Shown: piece after piece, positions 9,487 to 18,019 of the stretch
Layout: every line of letters starts with the position of its first letter
How positions within the stretch are numbered: the first letter of the stretch is position 1
From: Jutongia hominis
GTDB taxonomy: Bacteria; Bacillota; Clostridia; Lachnospirales; Lachnospiraceae
Reading direction: 5' to 3'
DNA: 64,000 nucleotides
NCBI RefSeq assembly: GCF_014384965.1
Contig: NZ_JACRSW010000040.1
Coordinates: 117,820 to 181,819 of the forward strand
Program-made: the position numbers and the translations under genes
The notes under the pieces: generated by a model
Databases searched by the model: none
The model's input: only the letters and a program-made list of their open reading frames with translations
What the model was told of the DNA's origin: nothing

Positions 9487-9529
9487 ATTCTTGCGATTTC
9501 GATTTCATGTCAAAACGAATCGCAAGAAT
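9487..9529 (-). terminator. Inverted repeat after the glycosyltransferase gene
   Basis: ATTCTTGCGATT (9487-9498) pairs perfectly with AATCGCAAGAAT (9518-9529). The stem is strong and sits 37 bp past the glycosyltransferase stop. There is no clear T-tract on the minus strand, so it may be a processing or attenuating hairpin. The rest of 9368-9565 holds only the leader of the M29 gene. Confidence 0.45.
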
Positions 9530-9565
9530 TGCTTATACTTTTTATGGGAGTATTGCAAAGTTGTT

Positions 9566-10720
9566 TTATTGCTGAATAATCTGCATGATCTGTCGTATTC
9601 GCTGTTCATAAGTATGGTCTTTTTGTATTGCCTCCCATCCGGTAAGAGCAATCTTTTGGCGTAATGTATCGTGACGAAGATAAAAATCAACTTTTGCGGT
9701 CAGATCTTCTTTGCTTTCAAAGATAGCAAAATGTTTTCCGGGTGTAAAGTGTTCACACAATTCCGACTGATAGTTTGTCAGAAGAAAAGACTGACTGCCT
9801 AAGATATCCCAGACACGAAGCGGAATACCGCTTTTGATGTTTGGAATCGTCATATTCAGATTGATTCCGCTTTGGTAAAAGATCTGAGGCATTTGCGACA
9901 GGTAATCTACAGACGGATGGATTGTTACACCAACTAAGGGATTGGTTGTACTATCGGTAAAAAGATGCACTTTGCTGCCGGATAGCGAAAGTGCATTCAG
10001 ATTGCGTATCCGTTCCATGGATGCTGTCTTAAAGCCGAGAACGGTTGTTGCAAAGAGCATTCGGATATCGGCAAAAGAATCGTCACTTTGCCTGTAATCT
10101 GTAATTTCTTCTAACCGGTCACAGATCTCATCGGTTAAAAGCAGATCAAAAAGATTGCCATCCGATACCGCAAGCTGTGCATTCATTGCACATTCCAGAT
10201 AACCTGCAAGATAATCCGGGAGTTTTGCAGCAATACGGTCATAAGAGTTCTTTTCATACAATCTGCCAATGAAGCTGACCGGATACAGCACTTCTTTTGT
10301 TTTGTCGATCTGTGTGTTTAACCTTTTTGCTGCTGCCGCAAGCGGAAGATGAAATACATTTTTAACGCCGAGAGCGTGCATTTCTTCTACATTGGTACGA
10401 TCAAATGTAAAAATGAAATTCGTCGGATAAAAAACAGCTTGATGATACATCGCTAGCAAAGGACTGTCACAATTCCAGCAGACATAGGGCGTTGCACTTT
10501 CATGACAGGCGGTTGCCAGCACCGGGAAAAAATTAATTGAGAAAACAATGTCAAAAGAAGCTTTTTTCAAAGAGTCAGCAAGCCAGTCTGTATAGGTATC
10601 ATCTTTTTCGATATGCGGTATCGGTTTGTCAAGCATGACAACTTCATGCCCCAAAGCAGATAAGGTTTCTTTGATATCATATAAATTATATGCATTCCAT
10701 TGATAAAATAAAATTCTCAC
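9566..10720 (-). CDS. DUF3880/CgeB-like glycosyltransferase family protein
   Basis: This 384-aa protein begins MRILFYQWNAYNLYDI. It has a DUF3880-like N-terminal half (about 1-170, with the phrases CWNCDSP and FIFTFDRTNVEEM). The C-terminal half resembles a GT-B glycosyltransferase (about 270-380, with SGINLNMTIPNIKSGIPLRVWDILG and an Ala/Glu-rich last helix). Proteins of this type modify surface polysaccharide or spore coat, but the substrate is unknown. The start codon is GTG (10720-10718) with AGGAGA upstream. It lies 16 bp after rmlD in the same direction, which suggests transfer of rhamnose or a related sugar. Confidence 0.75.
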   Translation of the reverse strand: MRILFYQWNAYNLYDIKETLSALGHEVVMLDKPIPHIEKDDTYTDWLADSLKKASFDIVFSINFFPVLATACHESATPYVCWNCDSPLLAMYHQAVFYPTNFIFTFDRTNVEEMHALGVKNVFHLPLAAAAKRLNTQIDKTKEVLYPVSFIGRLYEKNSYDRIAAKLPDYLAGYLECAMNAQLAVSDGNLFDLLLTDEICDRLEEITDYRQSDDSFADIRMLFATTVLGFKTASMERIRNLNALSLSGSKVHLFTDSTTNPLVGVTIHPSVDYLSQMPQIFYQSGINLNMTIPNIKSGIPLRVWDILGSQSFLLTNYQSELCEHFTPGKHFAIFESKEDLTAKVDFYLRHDTLRQKIALTGWEAIQKDHTYEQRIRQIMQIIQQ

Positions 10721-10736
10721 AATTTTCTCCTGTGTC

Positions 10737-11600
10737 TTATTCAGATGCCTTTATCGGTTCATTGTCTGCCATATATTCTTTTAACGCATCTTTCCAGTCT
10801 TTCATCCGGTAATCACCAAGTGCATGAAGATGTGCATTTTCCAATACCGAATAGGCAGGTCTTTTGGCAATCGCTGCCGGATACTCTTCGGTTGAAACCG
10901 GTTTGACCTGAATGGAAACAGAAGCCTGCTTAAAGATCTCTCTTGCAAAATCATACCAGCTTGTAATTCCTTCACAAGTGGCATGGTAAATGCCGTAGTC
11001 TTTTTTGTCAATGATATATAAGATCATGCGGGCAAGCTCTAACGCAGAAGTCGGTGATCCGAACTGGTCATTGACAACAGTCAGCATGTCATGATCTTTT
11101 GCCAGACGAAGCATTGTGCGGACAAAGTTTTTGCCATCGCCATAAAGCCATGCTGTACGTACGATGTAATATTTCTTCATACTTTCCATAACGTTCTTTT
11201 CACCGGCAAGCTTGGAACTTCCATAGACGCTTTGCGGGCATGGTGTATCGGTTTCGAGATATGGTCTGGAAGATGTGCCGTCAAAGACATAATCTGTTGA
11301 TACATGAACGAGTTCCGCATCAATTTCTTTTGCTGCCATAGCCAGATATTTTGGACCGTTGGCATTGATCGCATAAGCATTTTCTTTGTCTGATTCACAA
11401 AGATCAACCGCAGTATGTGCTGCTGCATTGATGATCAGGTCAGGGTTGCACGTTTGTACGAATGCATGAACTGCTTTTTCATCACGGATATCTAAGTCTT
11501 TTGATGTTGTATATGTGACATCAGCATCGCTGTTTTGCAACAATTGGTGCAAAGCACGGCCGAGCTGTCCGTTACTGCCGGTTACTAAAATCTTTTTCAT
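10737..11600 (-). CDS. rmlD: dTDP-4-dehydrorhamnose reductase RmlD
   Basis: This 287-aa short-chain dehydrogenase catalyses the last step of dTDP-L-rhamnose synthesis, NADPH-dependent reduction of dTDP-4-dehydrorhamnose. The Rossmann motif TGSNGQLG is at residues 7-14, and the active site shows STDYVFDG and YGSSKLAGE (Tyr-x-x-x-Lys). The length is normal. AAGGAGG lies before the ATG. It is followed after 16 bp by the glycosyltransferase and preceded by rmlC. The pathway's first two genes, rmlA and rmlB, are not in the window. Confidence 0.93.
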   Translation of the reverse strand: MKKILVTGSNGQLGRALHQLLQNSDADVTYTTSKDLDIRDEKAVHAFVQTCNPDLIINAAAHTAVDLCESDKENAYAINANGPKYLAMAAKEIDAELVHVSTDYVFDGTSSRPYLETDTPCPQSVYGSSKLAGEKNVMESMKKYYIVRTAWLYGDGKNFVRTMLRLAKDHDMLTVVNDQFGSPTSALELARMILYIIDKKDYGIYHATCEGITSWYDFAREIFKQASVSIQVKPVSTEEYPAAIAKRPAYSVLENAHLHALGDYRMKDWKDALKEYMADNEPIKASE

Positions 11601-11624
11601 AGGCGGCCTCCTTTTTGTTATAAG

Positions 11625-11662
11625 AAAATGCCAAAGCTACTGTGTGAGTAGAATGGCATTTT
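11625..11662 (-). terminator. Hairpin between rmlC and rmlD
   Basis: AAAATGCCA (11625-11633) pairs with TGGCATTTT (11654-11662), with an inner CTAC/GTAG pairing. On the minus strand it ends in TTTTCTT. It lies just upstream of the rmlD ribosome binding site, so it could terminate rmlC or attenuate rmlD. Confidence 0.6.
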
Positions 11663-11761
11663 ACGGTGTGATTATTTTTTAGTCGTAAGAACAAATTTTG
11701 TTTTTATATCATGTTCTTTTCTTATGTTGCGATATTACTAATACTTTTAAGAATAGAAATC

Positions 11762-12319
11762 TTATAAATAAATAGCGGATGAGAAATTTGGATGTTTCGT
11801 ATCCTTTTCCGAAATGATCGGAGTTTCTCCTTCCGGTATTGGCCAGTCAATCCGGATCGTCGGATCGTTCCACATAATTCCGGCTTCGGAAGACGGATCA
11901 TAAAAGTCTGTACATTTATACAAAAACTCTGCTGTGTCCGATAAAACATAAAAACCATGTGCAAATCCTTCCGGTACATACATCATATTTTTTTCCTCGG
12001 CAGAAAGAGTAGCGCCATACCACTGACCATATGTTTTTGAATCTTTGCGGATATCAACAACAACATCATAGACTTTACCGCTGATCACACGGACAAGCTT
12101 GCCCTGTGTATGTTCTTTCTGGTAGTGCATACCACGCAGAACGCCCTTTGTTGATTTTGACTGATTATCCTGTACAAAGACCATATCCAGTCCCAGTTCT
12201 TTGAATTCATTATAGTTATATGTTTCCATAAAATAGCCACGATTATCCCCAAAGACTGTTGGCTGGATCAAATATAACCCCTCGATCTGTCCACATTGTT
12301 CAATTTGAAATTTTCCCAT
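11762..12319 (-). CDS. rmlC: dTDP-4-dehydrorhamnose 3,5-epimerase RmlC
   Basis: This 185-aa cupin epimerase converts dTDP-4-keto-6-deoxyglucose to dTDP-4-keto-rhamnose. Typical elements are DNRGYFMETYN, the catalytic-base region LRGMHYQ (His), VVVDIRKDSKTYGQW and PEGFAHGFYVLSD. The length is normal. GGAGG lies 6-8 nt before the ATG. It is separated from rmlD by a hairpin and about 160 bp. Confidence 0.93.
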   Translation of the reverse strand: MGKFQIEQCGQIEGLYLIQPTVFGDNRGYFMETYNYNEFKELGLDMVFVQDNQSKSTKGVLRGMHYQKEHTQGKLVRVISGKVYDVVVDIRKDSKTYGQWYGATLSAEEKNMMYVPEGFAHGFYVLSDTAEFLYKCTDFYDPSSEAGIMWNDPTIRIDWPIPEGETPIISEKDTKHPNFSSAIYL

Positions 12320-12344
12320 TTCCTGCCTCCAAATTTAGAATCGG

Positions 12345-12395
12345 AGAAATTGTTTCCAAAAAAAATGTTCAAACATTTTTTTAGAAATAATTTCT
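12345..12395 (-). terminator. Long hairpin after the MerR-like gene
   Basis: The outer stem AGAAATTGTTTC (12345-12356) pairs with GAAATAATTTCT (12384-12395) with one wobble. The inner A8-TGTT...AACATTTTTTT stem continues it. It lies downstream of the MerR-like gene and upstream of rmlC on the minus strand. Confidence 0.6.
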
Positions 12396-12455
12396 AAAAC
12401 GACTCTTTTTTCTATATTGTATGAGCGAAGACATACTATTTATACTATAGCATTA

Positions 12456-13178
12456 TTAGCGAGACTTAGCAAATAATTTTTTGTGCCTTTTGGACTTGGC
12501 AGATGCTTCTTTTCGTGACTTTGCTGCGGGGATCGGATTTTCACAACTCGATGCGGTTTCGGCAAGATCTTCCCGTACCTCTGACAGGATTTTGTTTAAC
12601 AGGGTAATCTGTTGTTCCTGCAGATCCTGCCGCTGTCGCGAAAGGTAATGGATCTCTTTTAACAGTCGTGTACTGACTTCTTCACAGATTTCTTCTTTTG
12701 TATCACCGATACAGTCTGTCAATGCAGAAGAGATCATTTGATGCAAAATATTCTCAAATTGCTGTAATTTATCAGAGGAATCCACAGCTTTTGGCGTATC
12801 ATTGGAATACGAGGCATCTAATGAGGTGGCATGAGGATGAAGCGGCATTACCTGTGCGCTATGTTCCATGGAATGCGACATGCTTTCTTCTAAGACACGA
12901 TTATTTAACTCCTCGCGGAGCCGGTATAATTTCTGCGTATCATAAGTACATACTGTTTTAATGTCCGGCAAAAGAAGTTTGATCGCTTTAAGTTGAAAGC
13001 CTTTTTCTTTTAATTCTTTGATATTTTGTAAAAGAGCAAGGTCAGAGTTGACATAAAAACGATGCCCTTTGGCATTGCGGTGAATCTGTAGATCCAATTC
13101 ATCTTCCCAGTAACGTAGAACGTGCGGTTCAACCGATAGTTGTCTGGCTGTATCCGAAATAGTATGAAATTTTTCCAT
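12456..13178 (-). CDS. MerR-type HTH protein with coiled coil and basic tail
   Basis: This 240-aa protein has an N-terminal MerR-type winged helix (residues 5-72: ISDTARQLSVEPHVLRYWE, then GHRFY). A helical region with heptad-like Gln/Leu/Glu content follows (about 140-215). The tail is strongly basic (KSRKEASAKSKRHKKLFAKS). There is no effector-binding domain. The arrangement recalls RacA-type DNA- and membrane-binding proteins, but homology is not shown. AGGAGG of this gene overlaps the stop of the upstream membrane-protein gene, which indicates translational coupling. Confidence 0.75.
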   Translation of the reverse strand: MEKFHTISDTARQLSVEPHVLRYWEDELDLQIHRNAKGHRFYVNSDLALLQNIKELKEKGFQLKAIKLLLPDIKTVCTYDTQKLYRLREELNNRVLEESMSHSMEHSAQVMPLHPHATSLDASYSNDTPKAVDSSDKLQQFENILHQMISSALTDCIGDTKEEICEEVSTRLLKEIHYLSRQRQDLQEQQITLLNKILSEVREDLAETASSCENPIPAAKSRKEASAKSKRHKKLFAKSR

Positions 13179-13193
13179 GATGGTAATGTCCTC

Positions 13194-14006
13194 CTAGAGA
13201 TATTCTTTGATAATTTCTTCGATCAGTTGCATTTTTTCTTTTGTTGCGGCAGTAGCAGTGTTTTCCTGCTCGATCTGCTGAATGTCTTTTGCGAGTTTTT
13301 CTTCCTGCACCAGAGAATCGATCAATTCCCGCATTTCTTTGCTAAAGGTACTTTTCGGCTTTTCTTCCCGTTCTTTTTGATTCATTTTTTCTAATTGCAC
13401 CATATGATCCAGGCGATCCTGTCCTTCTAAGCTTGATGTAATATCAAAGTATGCATTTTGGTACGCTTTTTGTAGTTCCGGGTGAAGATATTGATTTTCA
13501 AGCTTGGACTGGATTGTATTTTCAAGATAATCTAACAGTTGCAGTTTAAGACATCTTTTTTTGTGACGGATCCTAAAAAGCATTTCACTTAATCCGATCA
13601 AAGACAGTAAAAAGAGTGGGATAAGAATCTGTAAGAGAAGCTGTCTCATCGGCTGTCTGCCGGCTATTCCCTGGATCAGAGCCAGCAGGGAAGTACTGAT
13701 CAGGAGTGCTGTGGCAAAAAGATCGGTATTTTCTAATGTATAAAGAGACAGCTTAAATACATGGTACCGTTCTAAATGCCGGCTTACAAAACAATCCGGG
13801 TCATTGATGGATATTCGGATCTTATAACTTGCCTCGTATTTTGTAAGCATAGCACGAAGCCATTTGTTTTTCGTTGTCTGAAGCTGTCGTGAGTCGTGTA
13901 ACAGCTTATGGTATATTATTGCACAAATGCATTTTAACAGGATGGAAGCTGCAGTGCATATTACCATCCCCAGCAGTAAACGTCGATCTTCGCATAAATC
14001 TTTCAA
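13194..14006 (-). CDS. Membrane protein of unknown function coupled to the MerR-like gene
   Basis: Not recognised. The likely protein is 270 aa, starting at TTG (14006-14004), because AAAGGAGG at 14025-14018 lies 11 nt upstream. The open frame extends further, to 14123, without a site. It has an N-terminal hydrophobic segment (LLLGMVICTAASILLKCICAIIY), two central membrane segments, and a long charged helical C-terminal half that would be cytosolic. It ends 15 bp before the MerR-like gene. The pair may link a membrane site with a DNA-binding partner, which is inference from coupling only. Confidence 0.65.
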   Translation of the reverse strand: MKDLCEDRRLLLGMVICTAASILLKCICAIIYHKLLHDSRQLQTTKNKWLRAMLTKYEASYKIRISINDPDCFVSRHLERYHVFKLSLYTLENTDLFATALLISTSLLALIQGIAGRQPMRQLLLQILIPLFLLSLIGLSEMLFRIRHKKRCLKLQLLDYLENTIQSKLENQYLHPELQKAYQNAYFDITSSLEGQDRLDHMVQLEKMNQKEREEKPKSTFSKEMRELIDSLVQEEKLAKDIQQIEQENTATAATKEKMQLIEEIIKEYL

Positions 14007-14136
14007 AATAGTTATAACCTCCTTTGATTTATTAATGTACTCTCGAAAATTTTTACTCAGAAGATTCCGGGAATGCATTATTACAGTGGCTGTTTCTATG
14101 ATACCTCGTCTGGCAGCAGACAAAAGGAGTGTTCGT

Positions 14137-14223
14137 ATGTCAAATTTTCGCTTTCTTCGACAATTGTGCCGGAACAGAGCGGGATTTTCACATTGCAGAA
14201 GTGATATAAAAGGGGAATGTTAA
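14137..14223 (+). CDS. Possible 28-aa peptide
   Basis: AAAAGGAG at 14122-14129 lies 7 nt before ATG 14137, opening a 28-codon frame that begins MSNFRFLRQLC and is Arg/Cys-rich. No known peptide family is recognised. It lies in the divergent spacer between the membrane protein and the rhomboid gene. Confidence 0.25.
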   Translation: MSNFRFLRQLCRNRAGFSHCRSDIKGEC

Positions 14224-14265
14224 GCTTTTATTATGGTAAATATACTGGAATAAAAAGAAGCGTTT

Positions 14266-14274
14266 TGTTATGAT
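14266..14274 (+). promoter_or_regulatory. Extended -10 promoter of the rhomboid operon
   Basis: TGT followed by TATGAT (14269-14274) forms an extended -10 element about 100 bp before the rhomboid start. The -35 region is poor. Confidence 0.4.
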
Positions 14275-14373
14275 ACACAAAAGGAATGGTAGAAGAAATT
14301 TTGTAATAGATACAAAAAGAAAATGTTACAAAGAAACACAAAAGAAGCAATAACGGAAGGGAAAGGTGAAAAC

Positions 14374-15498
14374 ATGATCTATCAGGAAATTGTTTCGGTG
14401 TTAAAACGATATGACTATCGGGATATCCGGTTAAATATACCGGGCGTTTATATGGCTTTAAGGCAGGAAGGACAGAACGGATATGTCGTTGTGACAGTAG
14501 ATGAAACAGTTGGAAATACATTGAGCCGGGAACAGTTTTTGCATATTGCAGAGCAGATCCGGGATTTTTTAAGAAAGAAGGACTGCTTTTACAGTCGTTT
14601 CCTCTATCTGTTAGTCAGTGAAGAGGAAGAAAGTGTACATCGTCTGTTTCAGGGGCAGGACTGTTTTTGGAGGATCATTCCGTCAAGGCGTTGTCTTATG
14701 GTTTTTGAAACCTCTGACCAAAGTTTTCTGGAACTTCGCAAACCATTAGAACAGATTTTTCCGGGAATTTCTAACTCGAATGATCGGTATGGACAGCAGC
14801 AAGGCAATGAAAACCGGCAGAACAATGGAAATTGGCAACAGCAAAATAACGGAAGCTGGCAGAATACACAAAGATATCGCTCGAATTTTAATTGGAATGC
14901 ATTGAAAACGCAAAAACTTCCATGGTGCAACATTATAATCATTGTATTAAACGTTCTTGTTTTTTTGTATACGGATCTTTTTGCGTATAGTCAAAATGAT
15001 GCGATTGTCAATGCCGGTGCTTTAAGCTGGTATGCCGTGTTAGAGCAGGGGCAATGGTACCGTCTTTTGACTTGTATGTTTTTGCATAGCAATCTGGAAC
15101 ATATTTTTAATAATATGCTGATCCTTGGTTATGTCGGTTCCTGTCTGGAAGAGAAGATAGGAAGCATTCGTTACGGTATCCTGTATCTGGCATCGGGAAT
15201 CCTTGCAGGCTGTGCGTCGATGGGGTATAATATGCTGCAGAATGATAACGTGGTATCCATAGGTGCTTCCGGTGCGATCTTTGGTGTGATCGGGGCTATG
15301 CTTTTTGTTGTTCTGGCAAGACGGAATGAGGAAGACCGCTATACGGTCAGACAGATCGCTGTTATGGCTGCACTTAGTTTATATGGTGGTCTGACCAGCC
15401 AGGGTGTTGATAATGCAGCTCATTTTGGCGGCTTTATTGCCGGATTTATTTTGGCATGGATACTTACGATGCTACAAAAAAGGCGAGGTGTGTCATGA
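14374..15498 (+). CDS. Rhomboid family intramembrane serine protease
   Basis: This 374-aa rhomboid has a cytosolic N-terminal domain (about 1-150), a Gln/Asn-rich linker (QQNNGSWQN and similar, about 148-175), and a six-helix rhomboid core. The core shows the MFLHSNLEHIFNN motif, nucleophile Ser in GASGA (about 296) and catalytic His in NAAHFGG (about 348). ATG 14374 follows GGGAAAGG and is preferred to ATG 14323. Its stop overlaps the next ATG (ATGA), so it is coupled to the flavodoxin-SCP2 gene. The substrate is unknown. Confidence 0.9.
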   Translation: MIYQEIVSVLKRYDYRDIRLNIPGVYMALRQEGQNGYVVVTVDETVGNTLSREQFLHIAEQIRDFLRKKDCFYSRFLYLLVSEEEESVHRLFQGQDCFWRIIPSRRCLMVFETSDQSFLELRKPLEQIFPGISNSNDRYGQQQGNENRQNNGNWQQQNNGSWQNTQRYRSNFNWNALKTQKLPWCNIIIIVLNVLVFLYTDLFAYSQNDAIVNAGALSWYAVLEQGQWYRLLTCMFLHSNLEHIFNNMLILGYVGSCLEEKIGSIRYGILYLASGILAGCASMGYNMLQNDNVVSIGASGAIFGVIGAMLFVVLARRNEEDRYTVRQIAVMAALSLYGGLTSQGVDNAAHFGGFIAGFILAWILTMLQKRRGVS

Positions 15499-16490
15499 AA
15501 GTAAATATCTATTATGGTGGACGAGGTCTGATCGACGATCCGGCAATCTATGTTATGGATAAGGTCAGCAAAGTATTAGATGAATTAAATGTGAAAGTAC
15601 AAAGATATAATCTGTATGAAGATAAAAGAGGAATTTCGATGCTTCCCAAAACATTAAAAGAAGCCGATGCGATTGTTCTGGCAGCCTCGGTAGAATGGAT
15701 GGGGATCGGTGGTCTTTTGTGGCAGTTTCTGGATGCCTGCTGGTTATATGGTGACAAAGAAAAGATCAAATCACTTTATATGATGCCGGTTGTTCTCTCC
15801 ACCACATATGGAGAAAAAGAGGCACAATTTACAATGGTAAAAGCATGGGAAATGCTTGGTGGTATTCCCTGTAATGGCATTTGTGCATATGTCAACGACA
15901 CGGCAACCTTTGAAACAAGTACCGAATATTCGTATCTGATCGAAAAAAGTATTGAAAACTTCTATCGTGTTTTTTCAAAGAAAATGAGCTCTTTACCATC
16001 CAGCAGTATGGCAGTCAGGGAAAATGTCATGCAGCCAAAAGCGATTCGTCTGACACCACAGGAAAGCGAGCAGCTATCTGAATTTGTATCGGATGAATCG
16101 TATGTGCGCCAGCAAAAAGAAGATATCCAGGAACTTTCACAGATGTTTAAAGCGATGCTTGGTGACGATGCCGGGCAAAAAGAGGAGGAACCCTATATAC
16201 AGGAATTTAAAGAGGCATTTCAGCCAATCCCGAATGTTGCCCTGTCTTTCCAATGGGAACTGACCGATATTCAAAAGAAGCTTGTATTTGAAATTGATAA
16301 TGGTGCGTTAAACTGCTATTATGGAGAGAAAGAGGATGCAGATGTAGAGATCCGTTCTACAAAGCAGATCCTTGAAAAAGTAATCCATGGTGAAGCACCG
16401 CTTCAGACAGCATTTATGGGTGGAGAACTGACAGCAAAAGGAAACTTTCGTGTACTTCATACATTTGACTCACTGTTTCGTTTTCGATAA
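15495..16490 (+). CDS. Flavodoxin-like/SCP2 domain fusion protein
   Basis: This 331-aa protein combines a flavodoxin/NAD(P)H-reductase-like N-terminal domain (about 1-165: NIYYGGRGLIDDP; ADAIVLAASVEWMGIGG; VVLSTTYGEKE) with a C-terminal SCP2 sterol-carrier-like domain (about 235-331: MGGELTAKGNFRVLHTFDSLF). Such fusions occur in Clostridia; the ligand is unknown, and FMN and a lipid are plausible. The start overlaps the rhomboid stop. Continuous in-frame sequence upstream is part of the rhomboid region and is not used. Confidence 0.75.
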   Translation: MKVNIYYGGRGLIDDPAIYVMDKVSKVLDELNVKVQRYNLYEDKRGISMLPKTLKEADAIVLAASVEWMGIGGLLWQFLDACWLYGDKEKIKSLYMMPVVLSTTYGEKEAQFTMVKAWEMLGGIPCNGICAYVNDTATFETSTEYSYLIEKSIENFYRVFSKKMSSLPSSSMAVRENVMQPKAIRLTPQESEQLSEFVSDESYVRQQKEDIQELSQMFKAMLGDDAGQKEEEPYIQEFKEAFQPIPNVALSFQWELTDIQKKLVFEIDNGALNCYYGEKEDADVEIRSTKQILEKVIHGEAPLQTAFMGGELTAKGNFRVLHTFDSLFRFR

Positions 16491-16596
16491 AGTTGTTGGT
16501 AAGCTGTAAGGTTTGGCAGTCTGAAAACATTCGTTTTCATCTGAGATAAAAATAAAGAGACATCCGTTTGTGATGCAGAAAGGAAGAGAAGAAAGT

Positions 16597-17022
16597 ATGG
16601 AAAAAACAGTAAAGGACGATTGTATTTTTTGTAAAATAGCCAATGGTGAGATTTCATCGAATACGATTTATGAGGATGAACATTTTCGTGTGATCATGGA
16701 TATCAATCCGGCATCAAAAGGACATTGTATCATTTTGCCGAAGACACATGCAGCCAATCTGTATGAACTCCCGGATGACTGGTGTAAAGAGGTAATGCCG
16801 GTTGCAAAAAAATGTGCTGCGGTGTTAAAGGATGTTCTTGACTGTGAAGGCGTTAATGTGTTACAAAACAATGGTGCGCTTGCAGGACAGACGGTATTTC
16901 ATCTGCATGTTCATCTGATCCCGCGTTATCAGGATGATACCGTAGAGATCCAATGGAAACCGACACAGAGAACGGATACCGAAGAGCTTGCAAAAAAGAT
17001 CCGTGAAGCATTTGCAGACTAA
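16597..17022 (+). CDS. HIT family nucleotide hydrolase/transferase
   Basis: This 141-aa histidine-triad protein has the HLHVHLIP active-site motif near its C-terminal third and an N-terminal CIFCKI Cys pair that usually binds zinc. It hydrolyses nucleoside phosphoramidates or related dinucleotides in the cytosol. ATG 16597 is preceded by AGGAAGAG; ATG 16573 is an alternative that would add eight residues. It is a single gene between the flavodoxin-SCP2 gene and the ABC permease. Confidence 0.9.
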   Translation: MEKTVKDDCIFCKIANGEISSNTIYEDEHFRVIMDINPASKGHCIILPKTHAANLYELPDDWCKEVMPVAKKCAAVLKDVLDCEGVNVLQNNGALAGQTVFHLHVHLIPRYQDDTVEIQWKPTQRTDTEELAKKIREAFAD

Positions 17023-17062
17023 GAAGATAAAAAAACATCAAAATGAATGGAGGAACAAGTAA

Positions 17063-18019
17063 ATGTTAAGTTTAATTCCCGTATTGGGAGCATTAGATCC
17101 TGTAGCATTACTCAGGGCATTGCCGGGTAGTGTTTCACAGGGATTGATCTGGGGTATTATGTCGATCGGTGTATATATTACTTTTAAGATTCTGGATTTT
17201 GCCGATCTGACCGTGGATGGAACCTTGGCAACAGGTGGTGCGGTAACAGCTATGATGATCCTGAATGGATATTCACCGGTCGTATCATTAGTTGTTGCAT
17301 TTATAGCAGGCATGGCAGCAGGATTTATTACCGGTGTTTTACATACTGTATTTGGAATCCCTGATATATTAGCAGGTATTCTGACGCAGATCGCATTGTA
17401 TTCCGTTAATTTGAATATCACCGGGGGAAAAGCAAATCAGGCGATAAGTGTAGACCAGTTTCCATTGATCGTAACATTGCGTGAGATTTCACATACGATT
17501 CTGGTTACGGCAATCATTACGATTGCTGTGATCGCTGTTTTATATTGGTTCTTTGGAACAGAGATGGGATTTACGATCCGTGCAACCGGATGCAATCCTA
17601 ATATGTCAAGAGCGCAGGGTATCAATACTTCTGTCGCAAAAGTTATCGCACTTGTCTTTTCAAATGGTCTGGTAGGATTTGCAGGCGGAATCTTAGCACA
17701 GTATCAGGGGAACTGTGATGTGAATATGGGACGAGGTTCGATCGTTATCGGTCTTGCATCTGTTATCATTGGTGAAGTGCTTGGAGAGGCATTATTTGGA
17801 AAGAAGTTAAACTTCTGCGGAAGACTTCTTTTTGTAGCGATCGGAAGTATTATTTACTATATCGTTATCAGTTTTGTATGCTGGCTTGGTCTGCCATCGA
17901 TCGATATGAAACTGTTCTCAGCGATCGTAGTAGCTGTTTTCCTTGCTGTGCCATACATGCGCGGTAAGATGAAAAACTCATATCGAAAAGCAGCGAAGGG
18001 AGGCAGTAAGGCATGTTAG
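17063..18019 (+). CDS. ABC transporter permease (TrpXYZ-like family)
   Basis: This 318-aa protein is very hydrophobic with 8-10 membrane segments. It carries the branched-chain-type permease signature near residue 40 (TFKILDFADLTVDGTLATGGA) and EMGFTIRATGCNPNMSRAQG in the large cytosolic loop. This is typical of the family that works with ABC_sub_bind lipoproteins; some members are assigned to tryptophan or tyrosine. AATGGAGG precedes the ATG. Its last codons overlap the ATPase start by 7 nt. No substrate-binding protein gene is beside it. Confidence 0.85.
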   Translation: MLSLIPVLGALDPVALLRALPGSVSQGLIWGIMSIGVYITFKILDFADLTVDGTLATGGAVTAMMILNGYSPVVSLVVAFIAGMAAGFITGVLHTVFGIPDILAGILTQIALYSVNLNITGGKANQAISVDQFPLIVTLREISHTILVTAIITIAVIAVLYWFFGTEMGFTIRATGCNPNMSRAQGINTSVAKVIALVFSNGLVGFAGGILAQYQGNCDVNMGRGSIVIGLASVIIGEVLGEALFGKKLNFCGRLLFVAIGSIIYYIVISFVCWLGLPSIDMKLFSAIVVAVFLAVPYMRGKMKNSYRKAAKGGSKAC

